Shown: positions 1-7,836 of the stretch, one piece after another
Numbering within the stretch: position 1 is the stretch's first letter
How the letters are laid out: each line of letters opens with the position of its first letter
Assembly (NCBI GenBank): GCA_008636095.1
Contig: VSJD01000224.1
Coordinates: 1-15,707 of the forward strand
Direction of reading: 5' to 3'
DNA from: Kiritimatiellota bacterium
Lineage (GTDB): Bacteria > Verrucomicrobiota > Kiritimatiellia > JAAZAB01
Length of the DNA stretch: 15,707 bases
Program-made: the position numbers and the translations under genes
Notes under the pieces: generated by a model
The model's database searches: none
Seen by the model: only the letters and a program-made list of their open reading frames with translations
What the model was told of the DNA's origin: nothing

Positions 1-905
1 AACTTCATCCCCAGTTCATCGGCATCTACCAAGGGGGGTGGAGTCGTGAAACAGTTCGCCAGCAGGTTGAATCCTCCGACTGCCTGCTGTCGCTGGGCGC
101 TTGGATGACGGACATGGATACCGGCATGTTCAGTGGCAAACTGGATAATCGGCGCATGATCGTTGCCGGTAACGGTCAGGTACACATTGCCGACCACGAT
201 TACCGGGAAGTGCAACTAGGCGACTTCATCCGCGGGCTGATGACTGGGGTTCGGCCCCGTTCGTACCTGACCTCGCATCCGGTTGAAGCATACCACGCCA
301 AGGTGCCATTTATCCCGGAGGAGTCACGGAAGCTGACCGCCCTTCGCCTGTACGAACGGCTGAACACGTTTCTCGATGACCGGATGATCCTGCTTGCCGA
401 ACCGGGTGATGCCTTTTGCGCAGCCCCTGATTTCCATATTGAAGAAGCCGAGAACTTCATCGTCCAGGCCTTTTATACATCCATCGGCTACTGCACCCCG
501 GCGGCGCTAGGGGTGGCGTTTGCTCGGCCAGGCAAGCGACCGGTGGTACTGACCGGTGACGGCGCCTTCCAGATGACTGCCCAGGAGTTGTCCACCCTGA
601 TCAGGCAGAGGTGCCCAGCCATCATACTGCTTATTAATAATGACGGGTACCTGATTGAACGGATGTTGCACGAGGATGGGCCGTACAATGACATCCCGAT
701 ATGGAACTATGCGGACCTGCCCTCGGCCTTAGGCGGTGGTGCGCATGCCGTCGGCATCCGGGTGACCACAGAGGGAGAGCTGGAACATGCCCTGACATCT
801 GCGGCCACTGAGCAGGACCGGCTCTTTTTGATAGAACTCTGTCTGCTCGACCGTGACTGTTCAGTAGGATTGAAACGGCTGGGTGATTCATTCAGGAAAA
901 AGTGA
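1..905 (+). CDS. ThDP-dependent 2-oxo acid decarboxylase (indolepyruvate/pyruvate decarboxylase type), 3' part
   Basis: The gene enters from the left edge. The open frame begins at base 3 with LHPQFIGIYQGGWSRETV, so the ATG at 105 is internal and not the start. The visible 300 residues cover the end of the central domain and the whole C-terminal cofactor-binding domain. The thiamin-diphosphate signature is present: GDG at 555-563, then about 25 residues later NND at 636-644, which bind Mg2+ and the diphosphate. The following DGYLIERMLHEDGPYNDIPIWNYADLPSALGG stretch resembles indolepyruvate and pyruvate decarboxylases more closely than acetolactate synthases. By family, the enzyme is cytosolic and releases CO2 from a 2-oxo acid to give an aldehyde. 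The N-terminal domain with the catalytic Glu lies outside the window, so substrate cannot be judged. The stop is TGA at 903-905. No following gene is close enough to suggest an operon. Confidence 0.88.
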   Translation, partial: LHPQFIGIYQGGWSRETVRQQVESSDCLLSLGAWMTDMDTGMFSGKLDNRRMIVAGNGQVHIADHDYREVQLGDFIRGLMTGVRPRSYLTSHPVEAYHAKVPFIPEESRKLTALRLYERLNTFLDDRMILLAEPGDAFCAAPDFHIEEAENFIVQAFYTSIGYCTPAALGVAFARPGKRPVVLTGDGAFQMTAQELSTLIRQRCPAIILLINNDGYLIERMLHEDGPYNDIPIWNYADLPSALGGGAHAVGIRVTTEGELEHALTSAATEQDRLFLIELCLLDRDCSVGLKRLGDSFRKK

Positions 906-995
906 TAAATCTAAAATGCGTTCCAGGGGAATGGCCTTTAGTCATTATTCATAGCAGTGTGAATTTTGTTTGAAAAATACGTCGGTGATTCCCCC

Positions 996-1034
996 GTCGC
1001 TTCGCAAGTGGCCGCTTGCTCCTTTCGGAGCGAC
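996..1034. promoter_or_regulatory. Nested inverted repeat upstream of the efflux operon (possible operator or hairpin)
   Basis: A nearly perfect 16-bp palindrome, GCAAGTGGCCGCTTGC, sits at 1004-1019 with only one non-Watson-Crick pair per arm. It is enclosed by the arms GTCGCT (996-1001) and AGCGAC (1029-1034). It lies about 110 bp before the adaptor start. It could bind a dimeric regulator of the efflux operon, or form a transcript hairpin. No T-run follows, so it is not a classical intrinsic terminator. The rest of 906-1144 contains no convincing gene or strong promoter. Confidence 0.35.
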
Positions 1035-1144
1035 GCGGCGGCTCATCTTCATGTTTTAATGGAACGATCCGATTGTGCCTTTTTGCCTTGATAACACGCG
1101 CCGTTGGCGTAGTCTTTCCCCATGAACTTGACCGGGAAAAACCT

Positions 1145-2269
1145 ATGAACCAACGATATTCCTGGCTCGTTATGGTGGTCCTCGCAGGCCTGTGCAGTTG
1201 CGGTAAAAAAGCGACAGTACCGGTGCCGCCTGTCCCGGTCACGACAGCCCAGGCTGTCACCAAGACCATGTCTTTGGCTGTGGAAGCGATGGGATCGGTC
1301 GAGGCCTATAACTCCCTGGAGATCATCCCGCGGGTGTCGGGGCAGATTCTGAAACTTCATTTCCGGGACGGGGACGAAGTCCAGAAGGACGCGCTTCTGG
1401 TGACCATCGATCCGGCCCCCTTCACGGAGGCGCTGCGCGAGGTGGAGGCGCGGCTGGCCAGCGATGCGGCAACACTGGTTTTCAAGACCAGCGAGGCTGA
1501 ACGGAAAAGCCGGCTTATTGAAAATGACGGCATCTCGCGTTCGGAATTCGAAAAGGCCCGCGCGGAAGCTGACGCCCAGAAAAACATCGTGCAGGCCGAT
1601 CGTGCGGTTGTCGAGCAAGCCTGCTTGAACGTCGGATATTGTTCGATGCGCAGCCCGATTCCGGGCCGTGCCGGGGCGTATGTGGTCAACCAGGGCGGCG
1701 TGGTCGAGGCCAACAAGACGACCTTGCTGGTGGTCAACCAGGTCAAACCGATTTACGTGACTTTTTCGGTCCCCGAAAAGTGCCTGCCTGGAATCCGGGC
1801 TGCCCAGGAAAAAGCCGTTTTAACCGTGGAAGCACGCGTGCCGGGCGCCGATGCTCAATCCCGCCAGGGCCGGCTGACTTTTATTGATAACACCGTGGAC
1901 CCGGCCACAGGCATGATTCGGTTGAAGGGGACGTTTGCCAACACAGACGCCTTTCTCTGGCCGGGCCTGTATGTCCAGGTCTCGCTCATGATCGGGGAAG
2001 AGCCGGGGGCCGTGGTGGTTCCGGCCAGTGCGGTTGCGAAGGGACCGAAAGGCGATCAGGTGTTCGTGGTCAAGGCTGGCGGGACCGCGGAGCTGCGTGC
2101 GGTGCAGGTGCGCCGCATGGCCGGGGATGAAGTGGTTCTGGATGGCGGCGTGTCGTCCGGAGAAACCGTGGTTACCGACGGACTGAACAAGTTGAAAGAT
2201 GGAGCGGCAATTGTTATCGCTAATACACCGGCTTCCGCCGCGACGAACGCGGCATCCGGGACCCGGTGA
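1145..2269 (+). CDS. RND efflux periplasmic adaptor lipoprotein (membrane fusion protein, HlyD/MdtA type)
   Basis: The ATG at 1145 is chosen because it gives MNQRYSWLVMVVLAGLCSC, a lipoprotein signal with lipobox LCSC and lipidated Cys19. The open frame runs further upstream but those residues are not signal-like. The mature protein of 374 aa (precursor) shows adaptor architecture in order: a lipoyl half-motif around residues 50-90 (GSVEAYNSLEIIPRVSGQI, then FRDGDEVQKDALLVTIDPAPF), an alpha-helical hairpin around 95-160, the second lipoyl half (SPIPGRAGAYVVNQGGVV, residues 170-187), then the beta-barrel (KPIYVTFSVPEK) and a membrane-proximal domain. By family, it bridges an inner-membrane RND pump to an outer-membrane channel. 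The RND pump follows after a repeat-filled gap of about 217 bp, and a channel gene lies convergent at 6272-7669. The ribosome binding site is weak (GGGA). Substrate is unknown. Confidence 0.92.
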   Translation: MNQRYSWLVMVVLAGLCSCGKKATVPVPPVPVTTAQAVTKTMSLAVEAMGSVEAYNSLEIIPRVSGQILKLHFRDGDEVQKDALLVTIDPAPFTEALREVEARLASDAATLVFKTSEAERKSRLIENDGISRSEFEKARAEADAQKNIVQADRAVVEQACLNVGYCSMRSPIPGRAGAYVVNQGGVVEANKTTLLVVNQVKPIYVTFSVPEKCLPGIRAAQEKAVLTVEARVPGADAQSRQGRLTFIDNTVDPATGMIRLKGTFANTDAFLWPGLYVQVSLMIGEEPGAVVVPASAVAKGPKGDQVFVVKAGGTAELRAVQVRRMAGDEVVLDGGVSSGETVVTDGLNKLKDGAAIVIANTPASAATNAASGTR

Positions 2270-2283
2270 AGCAACCCGCTCCG

Positions 2284-2308
2284 TCCCGACCTCCCGGAGA
2301 GTCGGGGC
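2284..2308 (+). other. Hairpin just after the adaptor gene
   Basis: CCCGAC at 2285-2290 pairs with GTCGGG at 2301-2306, extended by a T-G and a G-C pair. The 10-base loop holds a second small palindrome (CTCC-C-GGAG, 2291-2299). No T-run follows, so it is more likely an mRNA-stabilising or attenuating structure between adaptor and pump, or part of a dispersed repeat, than a full terminator. Confidence 0.4.
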
Positions 2309-2370
2309 TACGCAGGTCGAGTCTTTGCGGAACCCTGCGAAGCTATGAACGCCATTCCTTCCTGTGGTAA

Positions 2371-2450
2371 CCTGCCCGCCTGCCCGCAATGCTACGCATA
2401 GCGTTGTAGGCGGGCTGGCAGGCAAAGCTACGCATAGCGTTGCAGGCGGG
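2371..2450. repeat. Palindromic repeat element with partial direct duplication in the efflux operon spacer
   Basis: Bases 2371-2422 form a long imperfect palindrome of two 24-base arms around a CGCA centre (GCTA-CGCA-TAGC at 2391-2402). The 24-base stretch 2391-2414 is repeated at 2427-2450 with one mismatch. An exact 18-base piece, CCTGCCCGCAATGCTACG (2379-2396), recurs at 12779-12796 inside the pabBC coding sequence, where it is also one arm of a palindrome. Shared palindromic sequence at two unrelated sites is the behaviour of a dispersed REP-like or MITE-like element. I cannot name its family. In the mRNA it would form a strong stem between adaptor and pump cistrons. Confidence 0.75.
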
Positions 2451-2486
2451 GCCACAAGGCTTCTTGGCGAAGAAGGGTGAAATGTC

Positions 2487-5400
2487 ATGAACCTTTCGGA
2501 ACGATGGATCCGGCGCCCGGTCATGACCATCATGGTCATGTCAGGTCTTTTTATCTTTGGGTTTCTCAGCTACCGCAACCTATCGATCAACAACCTGCCC
2601 GACGTCGATTTCCCGACCATCAGCGTCACCGCGTTCCTTCCGGGGGCGAGTCCGGAAACCATGGCCGCGACGGTGGCGACCCCGCTTGAGAAACAGTTTT
2701 CGTCGATCGCCGGCATTGACTCGATGACCTCCTCGAGCGTGCTGGGGGCCACGACCATTAACATCCAATTTTCCCTGGATCGCCAGATCGATGCCGCGGC
2801 CGTCGATGTAAACTCGGCGATTGCGGCCGCCATGGGCGTGCTCCCCAAGGATATGCCCAACCCGCCCACGTTCAAGAAGGTGAATCCGGCCGACATGCCC
2901 ATCATGTTCATCGCCCTGACCTCCGATTCCATGCCGCTATCGGCGTTGAACGACGTTGGTGAAACGATCCTGATACCGAACCTGGCGACCATCAACGGCA
3001 TTGCCGAGATCGACATCATACCACTCCAAAAATACGCCGTGCGGGTTCAGGTTAATCCCTATTCCCTGGCCAATAAAAAAATCGGCATCAACGAAGTCTC
3101 CGCCGCCCTTGCGACGGGGAACGTCAATCTGCCGGGAGGCAAGATTGACAATGAGGTGGTCGCCTACACCATCGAATCCAACGGACAATTGCCCGATGCC
3201 AAGTCCTTCGAATCGCTGGTGGTGACGTACCAGAACGGCTATCCGCTGCGGATTCGGGACATCGGCCGGGCCGTGGATGGCATCGAGAATGATCGCACTT
3301 GCGCCTGGTTCCTCGACCGCGGGAAGACCAAGGGGACAATCATTCTGCGGGTGCGCAAGCAGCCGGGCGCCAACACTGTGGACCTGGCCACTGTAATCAA
3401 GACCCGTCTTCCGCGCCTGAGAGCAATGCTGCCCGGGGCGATGTCGCTCCACATGTTCTACGACCAATCGGAGTTCATCCGTGAATCGATCAGGGACGTG
3501 CAGATCACAATGGTTCTGACGATCATTCTGGTCATCGCCGTCATCTTCCTTTTCCTTTGCTCGATGAGGACCACGATCATTCCCAGCCTGGTGATTCCCC
3601 TGTCGCTGATTGCCACCTTCATTGTGATGCACCTCCTCGGTTTCACCCTGAACACCCTCTCCTTGATGGCCATTACCCTCTCGATCGGCTTTTTGGTCGA
3701 TGATGCCATTGTGGTTCTTGAAAACATCATTCGCCGGATTGAATCCGGTGAAAGCGCCTTGGAAGCGTCGATCAAAGGATCCCGTGAGATCGGCACCACC
3801 GTGGTTTCGATGACCATTTCGCTGGCGGTGGTGTTCATTCCGCTCATGTTCCTGGGTGGACTGCTGGGCCGGTTATTCCGGGAATTTGCCGTCTGCATTG
3901 TCGCGGCGATCCTGTTTTCGGGAATGATCGCCCTGACCCTGACACCCATGCTTTGCAGCCGTTTATTGGGCCGCTTCTCCAAGACCAACCCGGGGCGGCT
4001 CCAGATACTGTCTGAACGCGTGTTTAACGCCTGGCAGGCGGCTTACGGTCGTAGCCTGGGCTGGGTGCTGCGCCACCGGCTTATGACCCTTTTTATGACT
4101 CTGCTGATCACCCTGGCCATGGTGCGTCTCTTTATGGTTGTCCCCAAAGGATTCATTCCCACCCAGGATCAGAATTTTTTCCGGATTTTTACGATCTTGC
4201 ATGACCGGGCGTCTTTCGCCGATATGGTGCGGCACCAGGAAGCCCTCAACGCGGAGTTGTTGAAAAATCACAATTGCCGGGAGGCGCAGGTGGCCTCGAT
4301 CGCCGGTTTTTCGGGTGACAACAACGGCCTGGCGTTTGTGAGCCTGAAACCTCGCGCCGACCGGACAAAATCGGTCGATGAAATTATCAAAGACCTCCGT
4401 CCAAAGCTTAACCGGATTCCTGGTCTGATCGTGTCCCTGGTCAATCCTCCCTTGGTTGCCATTGGTTCGCGGCTTTCAAGCGCCCAGTGGCAGTTCACGC
4501 TGCAGAGCAGCGACCTGGCCAGCCTTTATCATTATGGGGCCATCATGGAGGAGAAGATACGCAGCATCCCGGCCCTGGTGGACGTCAAATCCGACCTGCA
4601 GCCCCGCAAGCCGAAGCTCGAGATCACGGTGGACCGTGACAAGGCCTCCGCCCTGGGGTTGACTTTGAAGCAGATCCAGGAGGCGTTTTACTCCGCCTAT
4701 GGTTCGCGCCAGATCTCCACCATCTATACCGCGTCCACGTTCTATTATGTGATCCTGGAGTTGATGCCCGAATTCCGTCAGACCCCTTCGTCATTAAAGG
4801 CGTTGTATATCAAGTCCGATCGCGGGCAACTGGTTCCCTTAACTACCGTTGCCTCGATTCGCGAAACGGTGTCCCCCCTCACCATCAATCACTCGGGGCA
4901 GGTTCCTTCAGCCACGATTTCGTTCAACCTCAAGCCCGGCCACTCGATTGGCACGGCCATTGATGAGATCAACCGGTTCGGCCGCACCACCCTGCCGGAA
5001 TCGGTATATACCGCCTTCCAGGGATCCGCGCAGGCCTTTCAGTCATCATTAGTCGGCATGGGAGTCATGTTGCTGGTGACTGTCCTGGTGATTTACATGG
5101 TCTTGGGGATTCTCTACGAAAGTTTCATCCATCCCCTGATTATCATAGCCTCGCTGCCCCTGGCCGGGTTCGGCGCCCTGGCGGCCTTGACCATGTTTTG
5201 CATGGAACTCAACATGTATGGCTTCGTCGGCATCATCATGCTGGTCGGGATTGTCCAGAAGAACGGCATCATGATGATTGATTTTGCCCTGGAGGCCGAG
5301 AAGACCGAGGGGCTCGATTCGATGGCGTCCATTTACCATGCTTGTTTGACCCGGTTCCGTCCGATCATGATGACCACCCTGACGACCCTGTTCGGCTGTC

Positions 5401-5585
5401 TCCCGATTGCCCTTGGGTTAGGGGCGGGCGGCGAAGCACGGCAACCCCTCGGGGTCGCCGTGGTGGGCGGGCTCTTCTTTTCCCAGGCGTTAACCCTCTA
5501 CGTTACCCCGGTCGTTTATTCGTATCTTGACCGGTTCAACCGGCGGTTCCAGAACGGCCCGGCACGGACAATAGGCGGTGCATGA
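2487..5585 (+). CDS. RND multidrug efflux pump, inner-membrane subunit (HAE1 family, MdtB/MdtC-like)
   Basis: At 1032 aa it is full length for the family. The N-terminus MNLSERWIRRPVMTIMVM is the usual first membrane segment, followed by a large periplasmic loop (DVDFPTISVTAFLPGASPETMAATVATPLE), a membrane block around residues 335-530, a second periplasmic loop, and a second membrane block from about 855. Proton-relay residues are present: the Asp pair D405-D406 in GFLVDDAIVVLENI (TM4) and K925 in GIVQKNGIMMIDF (TM10), corresponding to D407, D408 and K940 of AcrB. By family, it forms a trimer that exports drugs, bile-salt-like compounds or lipophilic metabolites using the proton gradient. 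Wording of the periplasmic loops (ADMPIMFIALTSDS, IEIDIIPLQKYAVRVQVNP) resembles MdtB/MdtC more than AcrB. The ATG is preceded by GAAGGG. Its stop overlaps the start of the DUF47 gene. Confidence 0.96.
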   Translation: MNLSERWIRRPVMTIMVMSGLFIFGFLSYRNLSINNLPDVDFPTISVTAFLPGASPETMAATVATPLEKQFSSIAGIDSMTSSSVLGATTINIQFSLDRQIDAAAVDVNSAIAAAMGVLPKDMPNPPTFKKVNPADMPIMFIALTSDSMPLSALNDVGETILIPNLATINGIAEIDIIPLQKYAVRVQVNPYSLANKKIGINEVSAALATGNVNLPGGKIDNEVVAYTIESNGQLPDAKSFESLVVTYQNGYPLRIRDIGRAVDGIENDRTCAWFLDRGKTKGTIILRVRKQPGANTVDLATVIKTRLPRLRAMLPGAMSLHMFYDQSEFIRESIRDVQITMVLTIILVIAVIFLFLCSMRTTIIPSLVIPLSLIATFIVMHLLGFTLNTLSLMAITLSIGFLVDDAIVVLENIIRRIESGESALEASIKGSREIGTTVVSMTISLAVVFIPLMFLGGLLGRLFREFAVCIVAAILFSGMIALTLTPMLCSRLLGRFSKTNPGRLQILSERVFNAWQAAYGRSLGWVLRHRLMTLFMTLLITLAMVRLFMVVPKGFIPTQDQNFFRIFTILHDRASFADMVRHQEALNAELLKNHNCREAQVASIAGFSGDNNGLAFVSLKPRADRTKSVDEIIKDLRPKLNRIPGLIVSLVNPPLVAIGSRLSSAQWQFTLQSSDLASLYHYGAIMEEKIRSIPALVDVKSDLQPRKPKLEITVDRDKASALGLTLKQIQEAFYSAYGSRQISTIYTASTFYYVILELMPEFRQTPSSLKALYIKSDRGQLVPLTTVASIRETVSPLTINHSGQVPSATISFNLKPGHSIGTAIDEINRFGRTTLPESVYTAFQGSAQAFQSSLVGMGVMLLVTVLVIYMVLGILYESFIHPLIIIASLPLAGFGALAALTMFCMELNMYGFVGIIMLVGIVQKNGIMMIDFALEAEKTEGLDSMASIYHACLTRFRPIMMTTLTTLFGCLPIALGLGAGGEARQPLGVAVVGGLFFSQALTLYVTPVVYSYLDRFNRRFQNGPARTIGGA

Positions 5586-6211
5586 ACATGAACCTCTTTA
5601 ACAATGCGTTTCCGTTCTTCAGGCTGTTCCACAAACAGGCTGGCACACTGGGTGACGCGGTCAAAAAACTGGATGGCCTTTTCCACGATTTCAAGGCTGT
5701 CCCCGATCAATGCAAGCACATCGACGCCCTGGTAGCGGCGGGCGACACGACCTGCCGTGAGATCGAGCGCGAGCTCTCCCTGACTTTCATTGAGTCCCTC
5801 GATCGTGAGGATATCCGCGATCTGAACCGCGCCTTCGAACTGACATTCCAGGCGGTTCGCGCCGTGTCCAGACGTATCGGTCTCTACGGATTCCACAACA
5901 TTGAGAAAGGGGCGGGCGAACTGGCCTTTTGTCTGGCCGAGATGGCCGCCGAGATCGGGCCCTTGCTCGAAATCGTGGTGCGGAAAGGGAACGGCGCCGC
6001 CAACCGCGAACGGCTACGAAAACTCAAGGAGGAAGCCGGCATGTTCCTTCTGGTCGGGCTTGGTGAGGTTTACGAATCGGCCGGCGGCAGTGTAGACCAC
6101 CTGCTCGAAGCCATAAAATGGAGCCAGATTTACGACCGCCTCGAAGATGCCGTGTCCTGCCTGGAGCACACCGCTAACGTGATCGAAAGGATGATCCTGA
6201 AAAAGGTGTGA
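5582..6211 (+). CDS. DUF47 family (PhoU-like) protein coupled to the RND pump
   Basis: A 209-aa soluble, mostly helical protein. Family cues are the N-terminal FPFFRLFHKQAGTLGDAVKKLDGLF, the DREDI motif (residues 74-78) after LTFIESL, and the C-terminal IYDRLEDAVSCLEHTANVIERMI. DUF47 proteins are PhoU-like helical bundles, normally beside Pit-type phosphate or other ion permeases, where they are thought to act as accessory or regulatory subunits. Here the ATG at 5582 overlaps the pump stop (ATGA), indicating translational coupling; ATG 5588 is an alternative start. No permease of the Pit type is in view. Some acidic positions expected in the metal-binding helices seem replaced: the usual LDDxxD segment reads FELTFQ after DREDI, and LEDxxD reads LEDAVS. 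This suggests altered or lost metal binding, though I judged it from memory of the family and not from an alignment. Confidence 0.82.
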   Translation: MNMNLFNNAFPFFRLFHKQAGTLGDAVKKLDGLFHDFKAVPDQCKHIDALVAAGDTTCREIERELSLTFIESLDREDIRDLNRAFELTFQAVRAVSRRIGLYGFHNIEKGAGELAFCLAEMAAEIGPLLEIVVRKGNGAANRERLRKLKEEAGMFLLVGLGEVYESAGGSVDHLLEAIKWSQIYDRLEDAVSCLEHTANVIERMILKKV

Positions 6212-6221
6212 TCCGCCGACC

Positions 6222-6239
6222 GGTTATGCATACATAACC
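6222..6239. other. Small perfect hairpin between convergent DUF47 and channel genes
   Basis: GGTTATG at 6222-6228 and CATAACC at 6233-6239 form a perfect 7-bp stem with a CATA loop in the 60-bp gap between two convergent genes. It could help end transcription in both directions, but no T-run flanks it on either strand and the stem is AT-rich. Confidence 0.3.
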
Positions 6240-6271
6240 AAGAGAATATACATCTTCGATAAGGGAAGGGA

Positions 6272-7669
6272 TCATCCTCCGCCCAGGACCTTGTATAGCG
6301 TTACCAGGTTGGCAAGCCGGGCAAGGCGGATAGCGATCAGACCCTGCTGTGCACCGTAGAGCGCGCGTTGCGAGTCTAGAACCAACAGGTAACTGTCATT
6401 TCCATTGCGGTACCGTGCGTCGGAAAGGTTATAAGCAGCGGTGGTGGCGTCCACAAGCGATTCCTGCGCCTCCATCTGGTCCAGCAGGGTTCCCCGTTGG
6501 GCGAGTGCATCGGCCACCTCCTTGAAGGCCGTCTGTATCGCCTTCTCGTACTGTGCCAGGCAGATATCGCGCTCAGCCTTGGCCGCATCCAGATTGGCCA
6601 TGTTTCTGCCAGTGTCAAAGATCGGCAATGTGATTTGTGGCGCAAAGCTCCAAACAGCCGAATTGCCTTTGAAGAGTCCGGACAACTGGTCGCTGATTGT
6701 GCCTAAGCTGGTGCTCAAGGTGATCGAAGGGAAAAACGCAGCCCGCGCCGCGCCGATGTTGGCGTTGGCGGCCTTGAGCTGATTCTCGGTTTGGAGAATA
6801 TCGGGACGGCGCTGCAAGACCTCCGACGGTAACCTGGCGGTGATATCCTTCAGCGCCGTCAGCTCACGGGGCAGGAGGTCTTCCGGCACCGGCGTCCCGG
6901 CAAGAAGGTTAAGCGCGTTCTCATCCAGTGCCGTCAGGCCGGTGTACTTTGCGATATCCACGCGCGCCGAATCCACGCGGGTCTGTGCCTGACGCAGGTC
7001 CAGCTCGGATGCATCGCCAATTTCAAAACGCCGCAGGATCAGCTCATAAGTTGACTCCTGGCTGTCAAGGGTATCCTGGGCAAGCCGCAATCGTTCGCGG
7101 TCGGCGGCAAGGTTCAGGTAAGCGCCGGCAATTTCTGCCGTCAGGGATATCTGCATACTGCGCCGGGCCTGCTCCGTAGCAAGGTACTGCTCCAACGCGC
7201 GCGCCTTGAGACTGCGGATGCGCCCGAAAAAGTCCAGTTCATAGGAGCTGAATCCGACGTTCACACTATAATACTTGACCTGTACCGATTCCTCGAAGCT
7301 CGCGACGCTGGCGAATATTTGTTGTTTGGTGCCATAACCCACGGCATTCACTGTCGGCAGGAGATCGGCGCGCTGAATGCGATACGCAGCCCTGGTCTTT
7401 TCGATTGTCAGGACCGCCACGCGCAGGTCACGGTTGTTGGCCAGCGCCAGCTCAATCACTTTTTGAAGCCGGTCATTGGCAAAAAATTCCCGCCAAGGTA
7501 TGTCGGCGGCGGCCGGACCGTTTGTGTTGACGGCCGTGGCCTTATAGGCTGGACCGGTCGGCCAGTCAGCCGGTACTGGCGCTTGCGGCCGAACGTATTT
7601 TGGCGCCAAGGTGCAGCCGCCCATGACGGCGACAATTCCAACCAATAAAATGAACATATATTTATTCAT
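6272..7669 (-). CDS. Outer-membrane efflux channel lipoprotein (OprM/NodT type, TolC superfamily)
   Basis: A 465-aa protein, the usual size. The N-terminus [19 protein letters not shown] is a lipoprotein signal with lipidated Cys19, followed by [17 protein letters not shown], the CxxxPxYxxP-type start typical of the NodT family. Two homologous outer-membrane-efflux repeats follow: the first around [38 protein letters not shown], the second around [37 protein letters not shown]. By family, the trimer forms a beta-barrel and a periplasmic alpha-tunnel that docks to the adaptor. It is convergent to the adaptor-pump-DUF47 block, so it supplies the missing third component but must have its own promoter, in the AT-rich 7670-7836 or upstream. 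No good ribosome binding site precedes the ATG at 7669. Confidence 0.93.
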   Translation of the reverse strand: MNKYMFILLVGIVAVMGGCTLAPKYVRPQAPVPADWPTGPAYKATAVNTNGPAAADIPWREFFANDRLQKVIELALANNRDLRVAVLTIEKTRAAYRIQRADLLPTVNAVGYGTKQQIFASVASFEESVQVKYYSVNVGFSSYELDFFGRIRSLKARALEQYLATEQARRSMQISLTAEIAGAYLNLAADRERLRLAQDTLDSQESTYELILRRFEIGDASELDLRQAQTRVDSARVDIAKYTGLTALDENALNLLAGTPVPEDLLPRELTALKDITARLPSEVLQRRPDILQTENQLKAANANIGAARAAFFPSITLSTSLGTISDQLSGLFKGNSAVWSFAPQITLPIFDTGRNMANLDAAKAERDICLAQYEKAIQTAFKEVADALAQRGTLLDQMEAQESLVDATTAAYNLSDARYRNGNDSYLLVLDSQRALYGAQQGLIAIRLARLANLVTLYKVLGGG

Positions 7670-7836
7670 TTTAAAGAGATGAAATTTTGAATCTTGGTCT
7701 TATGAACGTAGCGGGTAAAAGAAATGGGGATTAATTGATCGTTCAAATCACCCCGAATAAATGTAGAATGCAGAACGCAGAAACTCAATCACCAAAACAA
7801 TTAAATCGCCAATTTTTTCAACAGCCGGTTACATGC
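7670..7836. other. AT-rich spacer between channel and acyltransferase genes
   Basis: The 167-bp gap is markedly more AT-rich than its surroundings and presumably holds the promoter of the leftward channel gene. I found no -35/-10 pair good enough to call. It contains a short purine-biased near-repeat, AGAATGCAGAACGCAGAA (7767-7784), similar in style to the degenerate tracts near 9040 and 11220. No gene is seen here. Confidence 0.3.

Noticed and set aside
2371..2450. CRISPR-like array, because of the repeated 24-mer
   Set aside because: Only two repeats with a 12-base gap, strong palindromy across the spacer, and no cas genes anywhere in the window.
1820..2539. A 239-codon open frame on the minus strand across the end of the adaptor gene and the spacer
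   Set aside because: It is antisense to a clearly real gene, has low-complexity composition, and its right part is made of the repeats in 2270-2450.
2937..3632. A 231-codon minus-strand open frame inside the RND pump gene
   Set aside because: His/Gln/Asp-rich antisense translation without any family cue; the pump reading frame is intact on the opposite strand.
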